DNA from: Hippopus hippopus
Taxonomy: Eukaryota > Mollusca > Bivalvia > Cardiida > Cardiidae
Direction: 5' to 3'
DNA: 64,000 bases
NCBI GenBank assembly: GCA_946811185.2
Contig: OX328096.1
Coordinates: forward strand, 69,005,345 to 69,069,344
The notes under the pieces were generated by a model. The model saw only the letters and a list, made by a program, of their open reading frames with translations. It was not told the DNA's origin and ran no database searches. Numbering within the stretch: position 1 is the first letter of the stretch; every line of letters begins with the position of its first letter. The position numbers and the translations under genes are program-made. Below are positions 62,308-64,000 of the stretch, in pieces.

Positions 62308-63278
62308 CAGTCAAACTTCGGTGGCTCGAATATGGGTAATTTCGAATACCAAAGAAAGCTCGAACGATATTGGTCCCGGCAAAATCTCTATATAATTCAT
62401 ATTGTTCTACCTTGGAAAGCTTGCACAACCCTTAATTGGAACTTTCGAACACATATCATGGTCCCGTCATTCATTTTCCTGTGTATTTTACCTCTGAGAA
62501 GTCAAACAAAGGGTTAGTCAGCAATCAGACGTTGGGTTTCACACCTACATTGTTAATTGGATACACCGGTAATCGTCTGTCAAATATTGGATAAGGTGCA
62601 TGTTTTTAACGATTACTGAAAAATACACACACACTTGATCAAAGTGTCAATTACAAATTGTTTAGCCATGATTGAATAATCGCTTTGCTTTTAATTCTTT
62701 GTTTTTCGAGGTGGCTGACCTAAATTAGTGGTCAAGTCATTTTTGTGACGCTATGTTTGCATGAAGAGTATTGCTTTTCAACACACTAGGTTTTATTAAC
62801 CACATCTGTCATCTTAATCCGCACATGTAGTGTTGATAGAAGTTATAATTAGAACATAAACAAGGTGATGTTTTGCTCTCGATATCTGCAAATGTCCTTT
62901 TTTTTTTTTCTGATAAGATGACTTTTAGATATGTGCAAAGAAAATGACCCCAGGAATCGGCCGTTTAACTGGTGAAAATAGCTTGCTTTCGGCCGAAATG
63001 GATACTCCCAAAAAAAGAAAAACCTTAACAGAGCGTATCGATTTCGGCCGAAAACAAGCCATTTTCACTAATTAGACAGCCGATTCCTGTGAAATGACAA
63101 AGTCATATGGTGTGTTCTGTGAGATATTTCCAAATACAAAAGTCATAAATATGCAATAAGAATACATGTAACTCGTTCACTGACCACTTCGTACCTTGAA
63201 ATATGGATACGTCGAACTACCGATATTTCGAACAAATTACCTAGTCCCAGGGCTGTTCGAGCTTCCGAAGTTTGACTG
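62308..63278. mobile_element. Pogo/Tigger-like MITE, 971 bp
   Basis: The ends are CAGTCAAACTTCGGTGGCTC and the inverted TTCCGAAGTTTGACTG, flanked by TA on both sides. No transposase is seen inside. An inner inverted repeat (about 62951-63092) carries TTTCGGCCGAAA-type motifs. TA targets and CAG ends suit pogo-type elements; the superfamily is inferred. Confidence 0.65.
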
Positions 63279-63589
63279 TACTTTATTACTTTATACATGC
63301 CAAATATCAGGTCGCTGGGCCTTCTAAATAAGTGTCGAGGCCTGTCGGAAATATACCACCTCACTCGATCTGGAGCACAACGGCGTCTTGAACGTGACGT
63401 CCTTTCAACATTACTTCGTGTTTACACTAGTGCATGTCATTCCTTTCAAATTAAACACCATTCAGTCTAACTTGATATGTTGCTGCACCCATTTGTCGCA
63501 CAGTTTTACATCATTCACTATCAAATTACCTCACTACATTTAGTGCCGCAGTCTTCAATTTGATGAATTATTGACTCTTATACCTCTCA

Positions 63590-63836
63590 ACTGGGACTTG
63601 ACATGTGGAAAGACGTCGATGGTTGTCGGTCCCCACCTCCTTTTGTGATGTACGGAGATGATGCATATTTCACAAACCCATTGTGCCACCGATAAACAAG
63701 AGCCCGAAACACGCCTCTTCCGCTCCGTGTCATGTCTAACATCTTTTCTTGTTTCAATAGGAGTTTTTCCAAGCTCGACGCAAAACTTTATGTAAGCTCG
63801 CTGCTCCGCCATTACGTCATTGTCTATTTTGTCCAT
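63590..63836 (-). pseudogene. mariner transposase N-terminal remnant
   Basis: EQRAYIKFCVELGKTPIET in one frame and VFRALVYRWHNGF in another correspond to the first helices of mariner transposases. Stops and frame changes prevent expression and no catalytic domain follows. Confidence 0.55.
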
Positions 63837-64000
63837 GTTTATTGGGTAGCATGAACTTCAGGAAAATCATCAAAACTTGTTTCTCTATTACGTAATCTTT
63901 GTGAAACTTTACCGGGAATTCGACGGAATAACAGAGTGTTCATGGCATCATCTTAACTGACTTTTCCCCACTATTTCAATATCATTCAAGCTTTTATTCA

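Larger units (their letters stand above)
62218..64000 (-). mobile_element. Degenerate mariner, 3' end present, interrupted, running off the window
   Basis: 62219 onward reads CGAGGGCTGTTCGGAAATTA, a mariner end. Near 63836 on the - strand is MAEQRAYIKFCVELGKTPIE, the start of a mariner transposase, then LVYRWHNGF in another frame. Most of the coding region is missing and the pogo-like element at 62308-63278 lies between. The other TIR is presumably past 64000. Confidence 0.5.

Overview
The window is animal nuclear DNA, AT-rich and very dense in repeats. The repeat types (a TTAA-flanked hairpin element, several tRNA-headed SINEs, a TIR repeat starting near GAGCCATGCTCTGTG, a long repeat starting AGCTCACCTGAGC, and mariner and Tc1 copies) resemble what I know of bivalve mollusc genomes, probably heterodont. 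That placement is recollection and inference. I see no bacterial, organellar or viral sequence.

Layout. Positions 1-30 kb hold no host gene that I recognise. They carry TIR elements (713-1401, 1547-2704, 4598-5243), a foldback (2722-3365), a Tc1-like transposon with a frameshifted transposase (7111-8646), two long repeats sharing a design (11289-13659 and 16939-20030) and, from about 20 kb on, many copies of one hairpin MITE. A mariner (27292-28622) sits inside one of those copies and is broken by a frameshift and by loss of a catalytic Asp.

From 30181 to 47614 there is a complete eight-exon gene on the + strand. Its splice junctions join in frame to give a 373-residue protein with seven WD40-like blades. 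Its introns are packed with hairpin MITEs, several ending within tens of bases of splice sites. From 59012 to beyond the window a second + strand gene begins. It encodes an acidic protein with seven tandem 13-residue repeats, a SUMO-site-like VKVEPE motif and a probable coiled coil. Two exons are visible and I do not recognise the family.

The main discovery is the hairpin MITE, called hpM1 here. It is about 225 bp, flanked by TTAA, with ends CCCTTTACC...GGTAAAGGG and a near-perfect 67-nt palindrome at its centre. I count about fifty copies or fragments in both orientations. Several are inserted into other copies at TTAA sites, and several adjacent copies share one TTAA. The ends and target site fit a non-autonomous piggyBac-type element. 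A second palindromic TTAA family (hpM2) and a third TTAA-flanked TIR element (13960-14321) are also present. No piggyBac transposase was seen.
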